Below, one piece after another: positions 35,877 through 44,020 of a DNA stretch of 64,000 bases. Position 1 is the stretch's first letter. Each line of letters opens with the position of its first letter. The stretch comes from JBBRVW01 sp963784645 (GTDB taxonomy: Bacteria; Actinomycetota; Actinomycetes; JACCUZ01). The DNA is taken from NCBI GenBank assembly GCA_963784645.1, contig CAWARY010000018.1, positions 209,421 through 273,420 on the forward strand, in the 5' to 3' direction. Below the pieces are notes generated by a model. That model did no database searches. It was not told the DNA's origin and saw only the letters and a list, made by a program, of their open reading frames with translations. Made by a program: the position numbers and the translations under genes.

Positions 35877-36832
35877 CCGGCGGATCCCACGGGCCGGCGT
35901 CCGACCCGGTCCACCACGACCTGCCCGGGCTGGCCCTCAGCCGCGCCGTCGTCGACCGCGACGCGCTGCGCCGGACCGACGCGGCCTGGCTCGCGGCGGC
36001 CTGGTCCGACCCGGCGAGCCGGGTCGTGCGGGTCCGCGACGGTCGGGTCGCGATGCAGCGCGGCGGGGCCCGGCTGGACCTCGACGGCCGACCCGACGTG
36101 CCGCCCGACCGCCGGGTGCTGCTCGGCACGCACGACGGGGTCGCCTACCTCGCGGCGTTCGAGGAGGGCCCTGGCGCTGCCGTCGAGGGGGGTGGTGACG
36201 AGCATGCAGCCTCGTACCTCGGGCTGCGCGAGGTGGGGGCCGAGCTCGACGACCTCGAGGCCGGGCTGGTCGTGCACGCGGTGTCGCTCGCGAACTGGCA
36301 CGCGACGCACCGGTTCTGCCCGCGCTGCGGGTCGCCGACCACGGCCGAGAACGCCGGTCACACCCGTCGCTGCCCGGTCGACGGCAGCGAGCACTACCCG
36401 CGCACCGACCCCGCCGTCATCATGCTCGTCCTCGACGACGACGACCGGCTGCTCCTCGGCCGGCAGACCACCTGGCCCGAGGGGCGCTACTCGACGCTGG
36501 CCGGCTTCGTCGAGCCCGGTGAGTCGTTGGAGGCTGCGGTCCGGCGGGAGGTGCTCGAGGAGGTCGGCATCGAGGTCGACGCCGTCGGCTACCTCGGCAG
36601 CCAGCCCTGGCCGTTCCCGTCCAGCCTGATGCTCGGCTTCACGGCACACGCGCGCGGCACCGACGTGACGATGCACGACGGTGAGATCGCCGACGTCCGC
36701 TGGTACACCCGCGCGGAGCTGGCCGCCGACGTGGCCAGCGGCCGGCTGCACGCGTCGCCGTCGATCTCCATCTCGCGGCGCCTCATCGAGCACTGGTACG
36801 GCGGTCCGCTGACCGAGAACGCCGGGGGCTGA
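35873..36832 (+). CDS. nudC: NADH pyrophosphatase NudC
   Basis: 319-aa Nudix hydrolase. A zinc ribbon (Cys149, Cys152, Cys167 visible; the usual fourth cysteine is replaced) precedes the Nudix box GFVEPGESLEAAVRREVLEE (residues 211-230) and the NAD-specific signature SQPWPFPS (243-250). NudC splits NAD(H) and can remove NAD caps from RNA. The gene overlaps the dipeptidase gene by GTGA, and the next gene starts one base after its stop, so the three form one operon. Confidence 0.92.
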   Translation: MTGGSHGPASDPVHHDLPGLALSRAVVDRDALRRTDAAWLAAAWSDPASRVVRVRDGRVAMQRGGARLDLDGRPDVPPDRRVLLGTHDGVAYLAAFEEGPGAAVEGGGDEHAASYLGLREVGAELDDLEAGLVVHAVSLANWHATHRFCPRCGSPTTAENAGHTRRCPVDGSEHYPRTDPAVIMLVLDDDDRLLLGRQTTWPEGRYSTLAGFVEPGESLEAAVRREVLEEVGIEVDAVGYLGSQPWPFPSSLMLGFTAHARGTDVTMHDGEIADVRWYTRAELAADVASGRLHASPSISISRRLIEHWYGGPLTENAGG

Positions 36833-36833
36833 C

Positions 36834-37457
36834 ATGGGCTGGCTGGACGCGCTCGGCTGGGCCGGGTCGGCGCTGCTGATCTACTCCCTGGTCCAGGCGC
36901 GCGTGCTGCGGTTCCGGGTCCTCAACCTCACGGCGTCCGTCGTCCTCGTCGTCTTCAACGCACTGCTCGGGATCTGGCCGATGGTCGCCATGAACGCCGT
37001 CCTCGCCGGCATCAACGTCTGGTTCATCCGCAAGCTGGCGTCCGAGCGGCACGACGAGGCGGCCTACGAGGTGCTCGAGGTCGGCCTCGACGACGCCTAC
37101 CTCCGGCACGTCCTCGCGGTGCACGGCGACGACGTCCGGAAGTTCTTCCCGGCCTTCGAGGGCCTCGCCGTCCTCGACCCGGCCGCACGCCGCTCGGCGT
37201 TCCTCGTCGTGCACGGGGACGAGACGGTCGGGGTGGTCGTCGCGCGGCGGGCCGACGACGACGTCGCGCAGGTCGAGCTCGACTACGTCACGCCGCGGTT
37301 CCGCGACTTCACCCCGGGCGAGTTCGTCTACCGCCGCAGCGGGCTGTTCCGCGACCGCGGCTACCGCCGGGTGCTCACCCCGCCCGGCATGGTGGCGCCG
37401 TACTACGCCGACCTCGGGTTCCGACCCGACGGCGACCACTACGTCCTCGACCTCTGA
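36834..37457 (+). CDS. YgjV-like membrane segment fused to GNAT-like domain
   Basis: 207-aa protein. The first 70 residues hold three closely packed hydrophobic helices (ALGWAGSALLIYSLVQARV, then VVLVVFNALLGIWPMVAMNAVLAG), as in the YgjV inner-membrane family. Residues about 85-205 form an acetyltransferase-like domain ending FRDRGYRRVLTPPGMVAPYYADLGF, but without a clear pyrophosphate-loop signature. A membrane-tethered acyltransferase or sensor is possible; the function is unknown. It is the last gene of the dipeptidase-nudC operon. Confidence 0.75.
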   Translation: MGWLDALGWAGSALLIYSLVQARVLRFRVLNLTASVVLVVFNALLGIWPMVAMNAVLAGINVWFIRKLASERHDEAAYEVLEVGLDDAYLRHVLAVHGDDVRKFFPAFEGLAVLDPAARRSAFLVVHGDETVGVVVARRADDDVAQVELDYVTPRFRDFTPGEFVYRRSGLFRDRGYRRVLTPPGMVAPYYADLGFRPDGDHYVLDL

Positions 37458-37571
37458 CGCCCGCTCGGTCGTCCAAGATCGTTCGCTCCCGACACGCACG
37501 GGACGGCCGCGCGTCGCGAGCACGTCGCGAGCTGATGATCTTCGGAGCGTGCCGCGCAGGCGGTCAGGCGG

Positions 37572-38432
37572 TCAGGTGGTGGTGGCCAGGGGGCGGAGGG
37601 CCTCGGCGAGCGGCTCGAGGTCGGCCGGGTCGTGCGGGTGCGGGACGTTGACCACGAGCAGCCCGACGCCCACCTCCGCGTACTCGCCGGCGAGCTGGGC
37701 CACCTGCGCCGCCCAGTCCCTCGTCGAGCCCTCCTGGGGGACGCGGGCGTTGACCGAGCAGAGGATCTCGGCCGGGTCGCGGCCGATCTCGGCGCACCGC
37801 TCGACGAGCACCTCGTGGTGGCCCTGCCACTCCGCCGGCGACCGGGTGAGGGCATTCCACTGCTGCGCGTGGCGCGCCACCGCGCGCAACGTCCGTGTCG
37901 GCCCGCTGCCGCCGATGGTGATCGGCGGCATCGGTCGCTGCACCGGCTTCGGCTCGCAACGGGCGTCGGTGAGCTGCACGTACCGCCCGTCGTAGGTCAC
38001 GGTCTCCTGGGTGAGCAGGCCGACGATGACGTCGAGGCCCTCGTCGAAGCGGTCGAAGCGCTCCTTGAGTGGCGGCAGCGGGATGCCGTACGCCGTCGTC
38101 TCCTCCTCGTTCCAGGCGGCGCCGAGCCCGAGCTCGAGCCGACCGTCGGAGATGTGGTCGACCGTCGCGGCCATGTTCGCCAGCACCGCGGGGTGGCGGT
38201 AGATCATGCCGGTGACCTGGCAGCCGATCCGGATCCGCCGGGTGGCCTGGGCCATGGCGGCGATCATCGTCCAGCCCTCGAAGTTGGCTCCGGTGTGGTC
38301 ACCGGTCAACGGGTAGAAGTGGTCCCAGTTCCACGCCGACTCGAACACGTCGATGTCGTCGGCTGCCCGCCACACGTCGAGCATGGCCCGCCAGGTCGTG
38401 TGCTCGGGCATGGTCTTGATCGCGAAGCGCAT
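37572..38432 (-). CDS. LLM-class F420-dependent oxidoreductase
   Basis: 286-aa TIM-barrel oxidoreductase of the luciferase-like group. It begins MRFAIKTMPEHTTW, has ESAWNWDHFYPL, the LATRIRIG-equivalent RRIRIGCQVTG, and RLELGLGAAWNEEE, a typical F420/flavin pocket, followed by PPITIGGSGPTRTL at the phosphate-binding loop. These enzymes use F420H2 or FMNH2 on unknown small molecules. A GTG three codons upstream (38441) is an alternative start. Confidence 0.85.
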   Translation of the reverse strand: MRFAIKTMPEHTTWRAMLDVWRAADDIDVFESAWNWDHFYPLTGDHTGANFEGWTMIAAMAQATRRIRIGCQVTGMIYRHPAVLANMAATVDHISDGRLELGLGAAWNEEETTAYGIPLPPLKERFDRFDEGLDVIVGLLTQETVTYDGRYVQLTDARCEPKPVQRPMPPITIGGSGPTRTLRAVARHAQQWNALTRSPAEWQGHHEVLVERCAEIGRDPAEILCSVNARVPQEGSTRDWAAQVAQLAGEYAEVGVGLLVVNVPHPHDPADLEPLAEALRPLATTT

Positions 38433-38458
38433 GATCGTCACCGTACGTCGGGCCGTGC

Positions 38459-38848
38459 TCAGCTGCGCGGCGCGGACTCCCAGAGCCCCATGACGTTGCC
38501 CTCGGTATCGCGGAAGTAGCCGCTCCAGCCCATGTCGCCGACGACCGCCTTGCCCTCGACGACGCTGCCGCCGAGCCGCTCGATCTCCGCGAGCGCGGCG
38601 TCCAGGTCGTCCACCTCGATCGTGACGACTGGCGCGGTGTGCCCGGTGCTGCGCGCGAGCATGCCGCCGTTGACGAAGCCGGGTTCCTGAGGGCCACCGC
38701 CCATCGGCGTCGTGGGCCCGGTCGTCACCATCACGTAGGACATCTCGTGGAGCGGCTGCAGCTGCCAGCCGAACGCCTCGGAGTAGAAGTCGGACGCGCG
38801 CTGCTGGTCCTCGAACGGGACCTCGAAGTGAACCACCCGGCCGGTCAT
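38459..38848 (-). CDS. VOC-family protein
   Basis: 129-aa protein with paired glyoxalase-like modules: VVHFEVPFEDQQRASDFYSEAFGW at the start, a glycine-rich central loop around MGGGPQEPGF, and FRDTEGNVMGLWE at the end. This matches a widespread bacterial VOC subgroup related to extradiol dioxygenases with no fixed function. The ATG at 38848 was chosen because it puts the first strand at the N-terminus. It lies upstream of the F420 oxidoreductase gene with a short gap and may share its transcript. Confidence 0.87.
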   Translation of the reverse strand: MTGRVVHFEVPFEDQQRASDFYSEAFGWQLQPLHEMSYVMVTTGPTTPMGGGPQEPGFVNGGMLARSTGHTAPVVTIEVDDLDAALAEIERLGGSVVEGKAVVGDMGWSGYFRDTEGNVMGLWESAPRS

Positions 38849-38897
38849 GGCCCCAGGCTGGTCGTCGCGCGGCGTCAGGTCAACGGCCCCGGAGGAG

Positions 38898-39140
38898 TCA
38901 CGCGGCGAGCTTGGCCTTGACATCCTTGATGCTCGGGTTGGTCAGCGCGGAGCCGTCGGCGAAGACCAGGGTGGGCACCGTCTGGTTCCCGCCGTTCACG
39001 CTCATCACCAGGTCGGCGGCGACCGGGTCGTCCTCGATGTCGACGACCTGGAAGGAGATCCCCTCGCGGTCCATCTGGTCCTTCAGCCGGCGGCAGTAGC
39101 CGCACCAGACGGTGCTGTACATCGTGACGCTCGACGACAC
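38898..39140 (-). CDS. mrx1: mycoredoxin (Mrx1-like glutaredoxin)
   Basis: 80-aa glutaredoxin-fold protein with the redox motif WCGYC (Cys13, Cys16), the cis-proline segment NQTVPTLVF and the closing glycine-type helix. Mycoredoxin uses mycothiol instead of glutathione to reduce mixed disulfides. It is divergent from uvrD2, the same neighbour as in mycobacteria. The GTG start gives the standard length. Confidence 0.9.
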   Translation of the reverse strand: MSSSVTMYSTVWCGYCRRLKDQMDREGISFQVVDIEDDPVAADLVMSVNGGNQTVPTLVFADGSALTNPSIKDVKAKLAA

Positions 39141-39319
39141 GGGGCGGGGCCTCTCGACGGGGACGGGACGAGCACGGGCATTCTGCCCACTGACACCCTG
39201 ATCAACGCCCCCCAGCGGCTCCCTCCTTCCCGACGCGCCGCTGTGACGTCGCGCACACGCCTGCCCGCGCCTGTGCACCGGCGGTCCGAGGTGTCCCGGG
39301 CCGCTGCGAGGATGGCCGG

Positions 39320-41434
39320 GTGCCGGCCCCTACCTCCGACGAGCTGCTCGCGGCGCTCGATCCCGAGCAGCGCGAGGTGGCGAGCACGCTCGACGGGCCG
39401 CTCTGCGTGCTCGCGGGAGCCGGCACCGGCAAGACCCGCGCGATCACCCACCGCATCGCCCACGGCGTCGCCGCCGGCGTCTACGTTCCCCAGCGGGTGC
39501 TGGCCGTCACCTTCACGGCCCGGGCTGCCGGCGAGATGCGCACCCGGTTGCGCGACCTGGGTGCCGGCGGCGTCCAGGCGCGCACGTTCCACGCCGCCGC
39601 GCTGCGCCAGCTGCGCTACTTCTGGCCGCGGCACGTCGGCGGCGAGCTGCCCGACCTCGTGTCGCACAAGGCCGGCCTGGTCGCCGAGGCGGCGGGCCGG
39701 CTCCGGCTGCCCACCGACCGGGCCACGGTGCGCGACCTCAGCGGCGAGGTCGAGTGGGTCAAGGTCACCATGACCGACCGTGACGACTACCCCGCGGCGG
39801 CGGCCAAGGCCGGGCGCGCCGGGCCGGCCGGGCTCGACCCGGCGGCCGTCGTCCGGCTGCTGTCGGCCTACGAGGCCGTCAAGCGTGACCGGCACGTCAT
39901 CGACTTCGAGGACGTCCTGCTCTACACCGTCGGGCTGATCGCCGAGCACCGCCAGGTGGCCGACGCCGTCCGCTCGCAGTACCAGCACCTCGTCGTCGAC
40001 GAGTACCAGGACGTCAGCCCGCTGCAGCAGGCACTGCTCGACCAGTGGCTCGGCGACAGCGAGCAGGTCTGCGTCGTCGGCGACCCCAACCAGACCATCT
40101 ACACCTTCGCGGGCGCCTCGCCGGAGTTCCTCCTCGGGTTCCGCGGCCGCCACCCGAGCGCCCGCGAGGTGCGGCTGGTGCGCGACTACCGCTCGACCCC
40201 GCAGGTGGTCGCCCTTGCCAACCGGGTCGTCACCGGCAGCCCCGCCGGTCGCCGCACCGCGCTCGAGCTGGTGGCGCAGCGCGAGCCCGGGCCGGAGCCC
40301 GACCTGCGCGAGCTGCCCGACGAGCCGGCGGAAGCGCGCCACGTCGCCGCCCGCATCGGCGCGCTGATCGCGGGCGGCACCCCGGCGAGCGAGGCCGCCG
40401 TCCTGTTCCGCACCAACGGCCAGAGCGAGAGCTACGAGCAGGCGCTGGCCGACGCCGGCATCCCCTACGTCCTGCACGGCGGCGAGCGGTTCTTCGAGCG
40501 CGGGGAGGTCCGCGAGGCGCGGCTGCTGCTGCGCGGCGCGGCCCGCTCGGCCGACGCCGACGACCTGTCGGCCACCGTGCGCGCCGTGCTGAGCGGCGGG
40601 GGCTGGGCGGCCGAGCCACCGGCCGGCGGTGGCGCCGTCCGCGAGCGCTGGGAGTCCCTGGCCGCACTGGCACGGCTCGCCGACGACGTCGCCACGGCCC
40701 GCCCCGGCGCCACCCTGCGCGACTTCGTCGCCGAGCTCGACGAGCGGGCCGACGCGCAGCACGCGCCCACGGTCGACGGCGTCACTCTCGCGTCGCTGCA
40801 CGCGGCCAAGGGCCTCGAGTGGGACGCCGTCTTCGTCGTCGGCGTCAACGAGGGCATGCTCCCCATCACCTACGCCGAGACCCCCGAGCAGGTCGACGAG
40901 GAGCGCCGGCTCTTCTACGTGGCCATCACCCGGGCGCGGCGCGACCTGTCCGTCACGTGGGCGCTGTCGCGCTCGCCCGGCGGCCGCGCCGGGCGCCGCC
41001 CGTCGCGGTTCCTCGACGGCATGGTCCGCCGCTCGGCGCAGCCGCCGGCCGCCCGCGGGAGCAAGGGCCGTAAGGGCCCCGCCTCCTGCCGGGTCTGCGG
41101 CAAGGCGCTCACCGACGCCCTGGCGCGCAAGCTCGGGCGCTGCGTCGACTGCCCGTCGCCCTACGACGAGGAGATGTTCGAGCGGCTGCGCAGCTGGCGG
41201 GCCGACCAGGCCAAGACCGCCAGCGTCCCGGCCTACGTCGTGTTCACCGACGCCACTCTCACGGCGCTGGCCGAGGTCAAGCCCGCCTCGGAGCGCGAGC
41301 TCCTCGCCGTCTCCGGGATCGGCCGCTCCAAGCTGGAGAAGTACGGCGCCGACGTCCTCGCCATCGTCGCCGGCGAGCCGCCGCCCGGGGGCTCGGCCGG
41401 AGACGGGACGAAGCAGGACGGGCTGGACCTCTGA
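39320..41434 (+). CDS. uvrD2: ATP-dependent DNA helicase UvrD2
   Basis: 704-aa superfamily 1A helicase. Motif I is GAGTGKT near residue 35, motif II VVDEYQDV, motif III GDPNQTIYTFAG and motif VI YVAITRARRD. After the motor comes the tetracysteine CRVCG...RCVDC near residues 593-615, then a C-terminal HRDC domain (about 635-700), which together identify the actinobacterial UvrD2 type. It unwinds DNA 3'-5' and is thought to be important for viability in mycobacteria. The next gene cluster downstream is the whiB7 leader. Confidence 0.92.
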   Translation: MPAPTSDELLAALDPEQREVASTLDGPLCVLAGAGTGKTRAITHRIAHGVAAGVYVPQRVLAVTFTARAAGEMRTRLRDLGAGGVQARTFHAAALRQLRYFWPRHVGGELPDLVSHKAGLVAEAAGRLRLPTDRATVRDLSGEVEWVKVTMTDRDDYPAAAAKAGRAGPAGLDPAAVVRLLSAYEAVKRDRHVIDFEDVLLYTVGLIAEHRQVADAVRSQYQHLVVDEYQDVSPLQQALLDQWLGDSEQVCVVGDPNQTIYTFAGASPEFLLGFRGRHPSAREVRLVRDYRSTPQVVALANRVVTGSPAGRRTALELVAQREPGPEPDLRELPDEPAEARHVAARIGALIAGGTPASEAAVLFRTNGQSESYEQALADAGIPYVLHGGERFFERGEVREARLLLRGAARSADADDLSATVRAVLSGGGWAAEPPAGGGAVRERWESLAALARLADDVATARPGATLRDFVAELDERADAQHAPTVDGVTLASLHAAKGLEWDAVFVVGVNEGMLPITYAETPEQVDEERRLFYVAITRARRDLSVTWALSRSPGGRAGRRPSRFLDGMVRRSAQPPAARGSKGRKGPASCRVCGKALTDALARKLGRCVDCPSPYDEEMFERLRSWRADQAKTASVPAYVVFTDATLTALAEVKPASERELLAVSGIGRSKLEKYGADVLAIVAGEPPPGGSAGDGTKQDGLDL

Positions 41435-41489
41435 GGCGGCATTGCGGCGCCACCAGGTCACAGATCGGTAAGGACTCGCGACAGCAGTC

Positions 41490-41528
41490 AAAAAAATGAT
41501 TGCACCTGACGGAGTGCTTCCCTAGTCT
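41490..41528 (+). promoter_or_regulatory. WhiB7-type autoregulated promoter
   Basis: A run of seven A (41490-41496) ends three bases before the -35 element TTGCAC (41500-41505). A 17-base spacer leads to the -10 element TAGTCT (41523-41528). An A/T tract directly upstream of the -35 is the known hallmark of WhiB7-activated promoters, where the AT-hook of WhiB7 binds next to sigma factor. It precedes the whiB7 leader and gene. Confidence 0.8.
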
Positions 41529-41594
41529 TCCTGCATCGGTCATGCAGACCGGCCACGCCCGGAAGGGCCCGGACCAGAAGTGGAGGTGGGCATC

Positions 41595-41891
41595 GTGGAG
41601 AACATCAAGACGTCGAACGCGTGCTCGCCGTTCGCGCTGTCCGGTGCCCCCGTCGGCACCCGCTCCGCGGCTGCTCCGAGCACGTGGACGGCGTTCGGCC
41701 ACGAGGGCGGTGCGCGTGTTCTCGCGCCCGTCGTCCCGCCGGCCCAGGGGACCACTCTGCCCATCGCCATGCGCGACCGGACCGACGTCACCACTCAGGC
41801 CGCCGCCAAGGCCACCGCACTGCTCCCGATCAGCGTCGTCGTCGACTTCGACGGTGACGCGGGGATCCGCACCTGGAGCCCACCGGTCTAG
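41595..41891 (+). CDS. upstream ORF in the whiB7 leader
   Basis: 98-codon reading frame between the WhiB7-type promoter and the attenuator. GGAGG at 41582-41586 lies eight bases before this GTG, which makes it a credible translated frame. The product is Ala/Pro/Thr-rich without recognisable domains and ends TWSPPV; its stop is 25 bases before the attenuator stem. In other actinobacteria, whiB7 induction depends on ribosome stalling on a leader ORF. This one is longer than I would expect, so a real protein function cannot be excluded. Confidence 0.6.
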   Translation: MENIKTSNACSPFALSGAPVGTRSAAAPSTWTAFGHEGGARVLAPVVPPAQGTTLPIAMRDRTDVTTQAAAKATALLPISVVVDFDGDAGIRTWSPPV

Positions 41892-41916
41892 GACTCACCT
41901 CCTCACCGGCGCCTCC

Positions 41917-41953
41917 AAGGCCGCGGAACCCGAAACCCGGGATTCGCGGCCTT
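41917..41953 (+). terminator. intrinsic terminator/attenuator in whiB7 leader
   Basis: A 16-position stem, AAGGCCGCGGAACCCG against CGGGATTCGCGGCCTT (one mismatch, one G-U pair, 5-base loop), followed by TTCCGTTT. It lies 140 bases before the whiB7 start and after the upstream ORF, the position expected of a transcription attenuator that is relieved when ribosomes stall. Confidence 0.8.
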
Positions 41954-42092
41954 TTCCGTTTGTCCGCCCGTCCGACCGGCCCCTACCGGGGCCCTGGAAC
42001 GAGAGACCCACCTGATGGCTCTCCAGACAGATCACGAGAAGCCGGTGCTCAGCCGACCGCTGACCACCCCAGACCGTACGGAGGTGACACCC

Positions 42093-42437
42093 ATGCAGCT
42101 CGCCGCACTCGAGCCCGACCAGCGCACCAGCGTCGTCGACAACCTGACGGCCCTCACCGCACTGCCGGGCCTCGCCGACCTCACGCAGCGTGTGGTCGAC
42201 GAACAGCTGCCCTGCCGGGTCAACGACCCGGAGCTGTTCTTCGCCGACTCGCCCGCGGACGTCGAGCACGCCAAGACGCTCTGCCTCGACTGCCCTGCCC
42301 GCCTTGCCTGCCTGACCGGCGCCCTCGAGCGCCGCGAGCCGTGGGGCGTCTGGGGTGGCGAGTGGTTCGTCCAAGGCGTCGTCGTCCCCCGCAAGAGGCC
42401 GCGCGGCCGTCCCCGCAAGTCCGAGGTCGCAGCGTGA
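42093..42437 (+). CDS. whiB7: transcriptional regulator WhiB7
   Basis: 114-aa iron-sulfur regulator. The cluster cysteines are Cys41, Cys64, Cys67 and Cys73; the turn GVWGG is at residues 85-89; and the AT-hook RGRPRK at 104-109 identifies WhiB7 among WhiB proteins. It activates intrinsic drug-resistance genes under ribosome stress. GGAGG eight bases before the ATG at 42093 supports this start over an ATG 26 codons upstream. The neighbourhood (uvrD2 before it) matches mycobacteria. Confidence 0.92.
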   Translation: MQLAALEPDQRTSVVDNLTALTALPGLADLTQRVVDEQLPCRVNDPELFFADSPADVEHAKTLCLDCPARLACLTGALERREPWGVWGGEWFVQGVVVPRKRPRGRPRKSEVAA

Positions 42438-42538
42438 AGGCCCGACAGATTCGTCAGAGCGTCCGCGCTCTCGACGTCGAGCCCACCGAGCCGACCCGCA
42501 CCGTCCACCAGACAGATGTCCTGAACAGGAGCACCGAG

Positions 42539-42709
42539 ATGCAACTCATGCATGAGGACCTGGCGCGTGCCCATGCGGCACAGCGTCTCGAGGAGGCGGT
42601 CCGCCGTGAGCGGGCCCACCGGCTCGTCGCCGCCCACCGGGCGCACCGACGGGCCGAGCAGGCCGCACTGCGCGCCCGCCGCCTCCTCGCCTCCGCTGTC
42701 ATCGGCTGA
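42539..42709 (+). CDS. small Arg/Ala-rich helical protein
   Basis: 56-aa highly charged protein (MQLMHEDLARAHAAQRL at the start) predicted to be one long helix with many arginines. I have seen similar short proteins in actinobacteria, none with known function. AGGAG seven bases before the ATG at 42539 supports this start. The frame is open back to a GTG at 42434 that overlaps the whiB7 stop by GTGA, which would give a 91-aa product translationally coupled to whiB7. Confidence 0.55.
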   Translation: MQLMHEDLARAHAAQRLEEAVRRERAHRLVAAHRAHRRAEQAALRARRLLASAVIG

Positions 42710-42720
42710 GCCGACTCGCG

Positions 42721-42884
42721 AGGGCGTGTCTCACGACCCGCTCTCGAACAGTGAGGGCGTCGAGGCGCCCGATCCGGCAAGGCGAAGGAGTCCCGCGTAG
42801 CGGTGTTCTACGCGGGGCGACGACAACGCCGCCGGGCGGGATGCATCGGCGGCCGAGCCGGGATGGGGTCGTGTGACACGCCCT
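42721..42884. mobile_element. MITE-like element, 164 bp
   Basis: Terminal inverted repeats AGGGCGTGTCTCACGACC and GGTCGTGTGACACGCCCT match at 17 of 18 positions. Inside is a perfect 9-bp hairpin CCCGCGTAG/CTACGCGGG at 42792-42816. There is no transposase frame. The ends resemble those of some IS5-group elements, but I cannot identify a clear target duplication. The element follows the whiB7 operon and may form RNA structure at its 3' end. Confidence 0.65.
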
Positions 42885-42948
42885 AAGGGCTCACCGAGAA
42901 CGCCTGGCAGCACATCGGAGGCACCGCCCCACCTCGGGGCACCAACCA

Positions 42949-42986
42949 GGAAGGGCCCGACCACCGCACCGTGGTCGGGCCCTTCC
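42949..42986. terminator. strong hairpin terminator
   Basis: A perfect 16-bp stem, GGAAGGGCCCGACCAC/GTGGTCGGGCCCTTCC, with a 6-base loop. It lies after the MITE-like element and 36 bases before the LigD-type polymerase gene, so it most likely ends transcription coming from the whiB7 side. Confidence 0.75.
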
Positions 42987-43021
42987 GGCGTACCGGAGCA
43001 GTCGAGGGGCAGGATGGCGCC

Positions 43022-43930
43022 GTGCCCGAACGCTCCACCGTCGAGGTCGACGGCCGACGCCTGTCGCTGTCCAACCTCGACAAGGTGCTCTACCCGGACG
43101 GCTTCACCAAGGGCGAGGTCGTCGACTACTACGCGCGCATCGCGCCCGTCCTGCTGCCGTACGTCGCCGACCGTCCGATGTCGTTCCAGCGGTTCCCCGA
43201 CGGCACCGACACGAAGGGCTTCTTCGCCAAGAACGCCCCGCAGGGAACGCCGGACTGGGTCCGTACCGTCACCCTGCCGGCTCCCGGCAGCACCAAGGTC
43301 GACCGGGAGACGCTCGACTACGTCGTCGTCGGCGACCTCCCGACGCTGGTGTGGGCGGCGAACCTCGCCGCCTTGGAGCTGCACGTCCCGCAGTGGCGGG
43401 TCGGACCGCGCGGCGGCGCCCACGACCCCGACCGGCTGGTGCTCGACCTCGACCCGGGCGAGCCCGCGACCGCCGTCGAGTGCGCCGAGGTCGCCCTGCT
43501 GCTGCGCGACATCCTGGTCGCCGACGGGCTCGACCCGGTGGTGAAGTCGTCCGGCTCCAAGGGGATCCAGGTGTACGCGTCGGTCGAGCCGGTCAGCGAC
43601 CGGCGTACGTCGGACTACGCGCACGACCTCGCGCGACGACTGGAGTCGTCGCACCCGAAGCTGGTCGTCTCGCAGATGCGCAAGGACCTGCGTCGCGGCA
43701 AGGTGTTCGTGGACTGGAGCCAGAACAACGCGGCGAAGACCACGGTCGCGCCGTACGCCCTGCGGGCCCGGCCGGAGCCGTGGGTGTCGACGCCGCTGAC
43801 CTGGGACGAGGTCGCGGCGGTGCGGCGCCCCGAGGACGTCCGCTTCCGCGCCGAGCAGGTGCTGGAGCGGGTCGACGAGCTCGGGGACCTCTTCGCCCCG
43901 CTGCTGGCGGCCGGGACAGCCCTGCCCTGA
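43022..43930 (+). CDS. LigD-type polymerase domain protein
   Basis: 302-aa stand-alone primase-polymerase of the archaeo-eukaryotic type found in LigD. The catalytic aspartates are Asp142 and Asp144 in VLDLDPGEP, with the nucleotide loop SSGSKGIQVY near 178-187 and the conserved SQNNAAKTTVAPYALRAR in the C-terminal half. In non-homologous end joining it adds ribonucleotides at breaks. No Ku, ligase or phosphoesterase gene is in the window, so partners must be elsewhere. Confidence 0.9.
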   Translation: MPERSTVEVDGRRLSLSNLDKVLYPDGFTKGEVVDYYARIAPVLLPYVADRPMSFQRFPDGTDTKGFFAKNAPQGTPDWVRTVTLPAPGSTKVDRETLDYVVVGDLPTLVWAANLAALELHVPQWRVGPRGGAHDPDRLVLDLDPGEPATAVECAEVALLLRDILVADGLDPVVKSSGSKGIQVYASVEPVSDRRTSDYAHDLARRLESSHPKLVVSQMRKDLRRGKVFVDWSQNNAAKTTVAPYALRARPEPWVSTPLTWDEVAAVRRPEDVRFRAEQVLERVDELGDLFAPLLAAGTALP

Positions 43931-44020
43931 CGCTGTGGACAAGTCGGCGGCCGCCGCCGCCGATCTTCCTACGCTGGCCGCAGCCCGGCCGGCAGGGACG
44001 GGCTTCCGTCGCGGGCCGGG

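Noticed and set aside
37458..37571. A third, degenerate copy of the 68-bp palindrome, or a pseudoknot, between two convergent genes
   Set aside because: Short shared stretches (CCCGACACGC) and small crossing inverted repeats (AAGATC/GATCTT, CGCTCC/GGAGCG) exist, but the outer arms are missing and the match is too short to claim.
42015..42437. Longer WhiB7 starting at the ATG at 42015
   Set aside because: The extra 26 residues are not typical of WhiB7, and the ATG at 42093 has a well-placed GGAGG.
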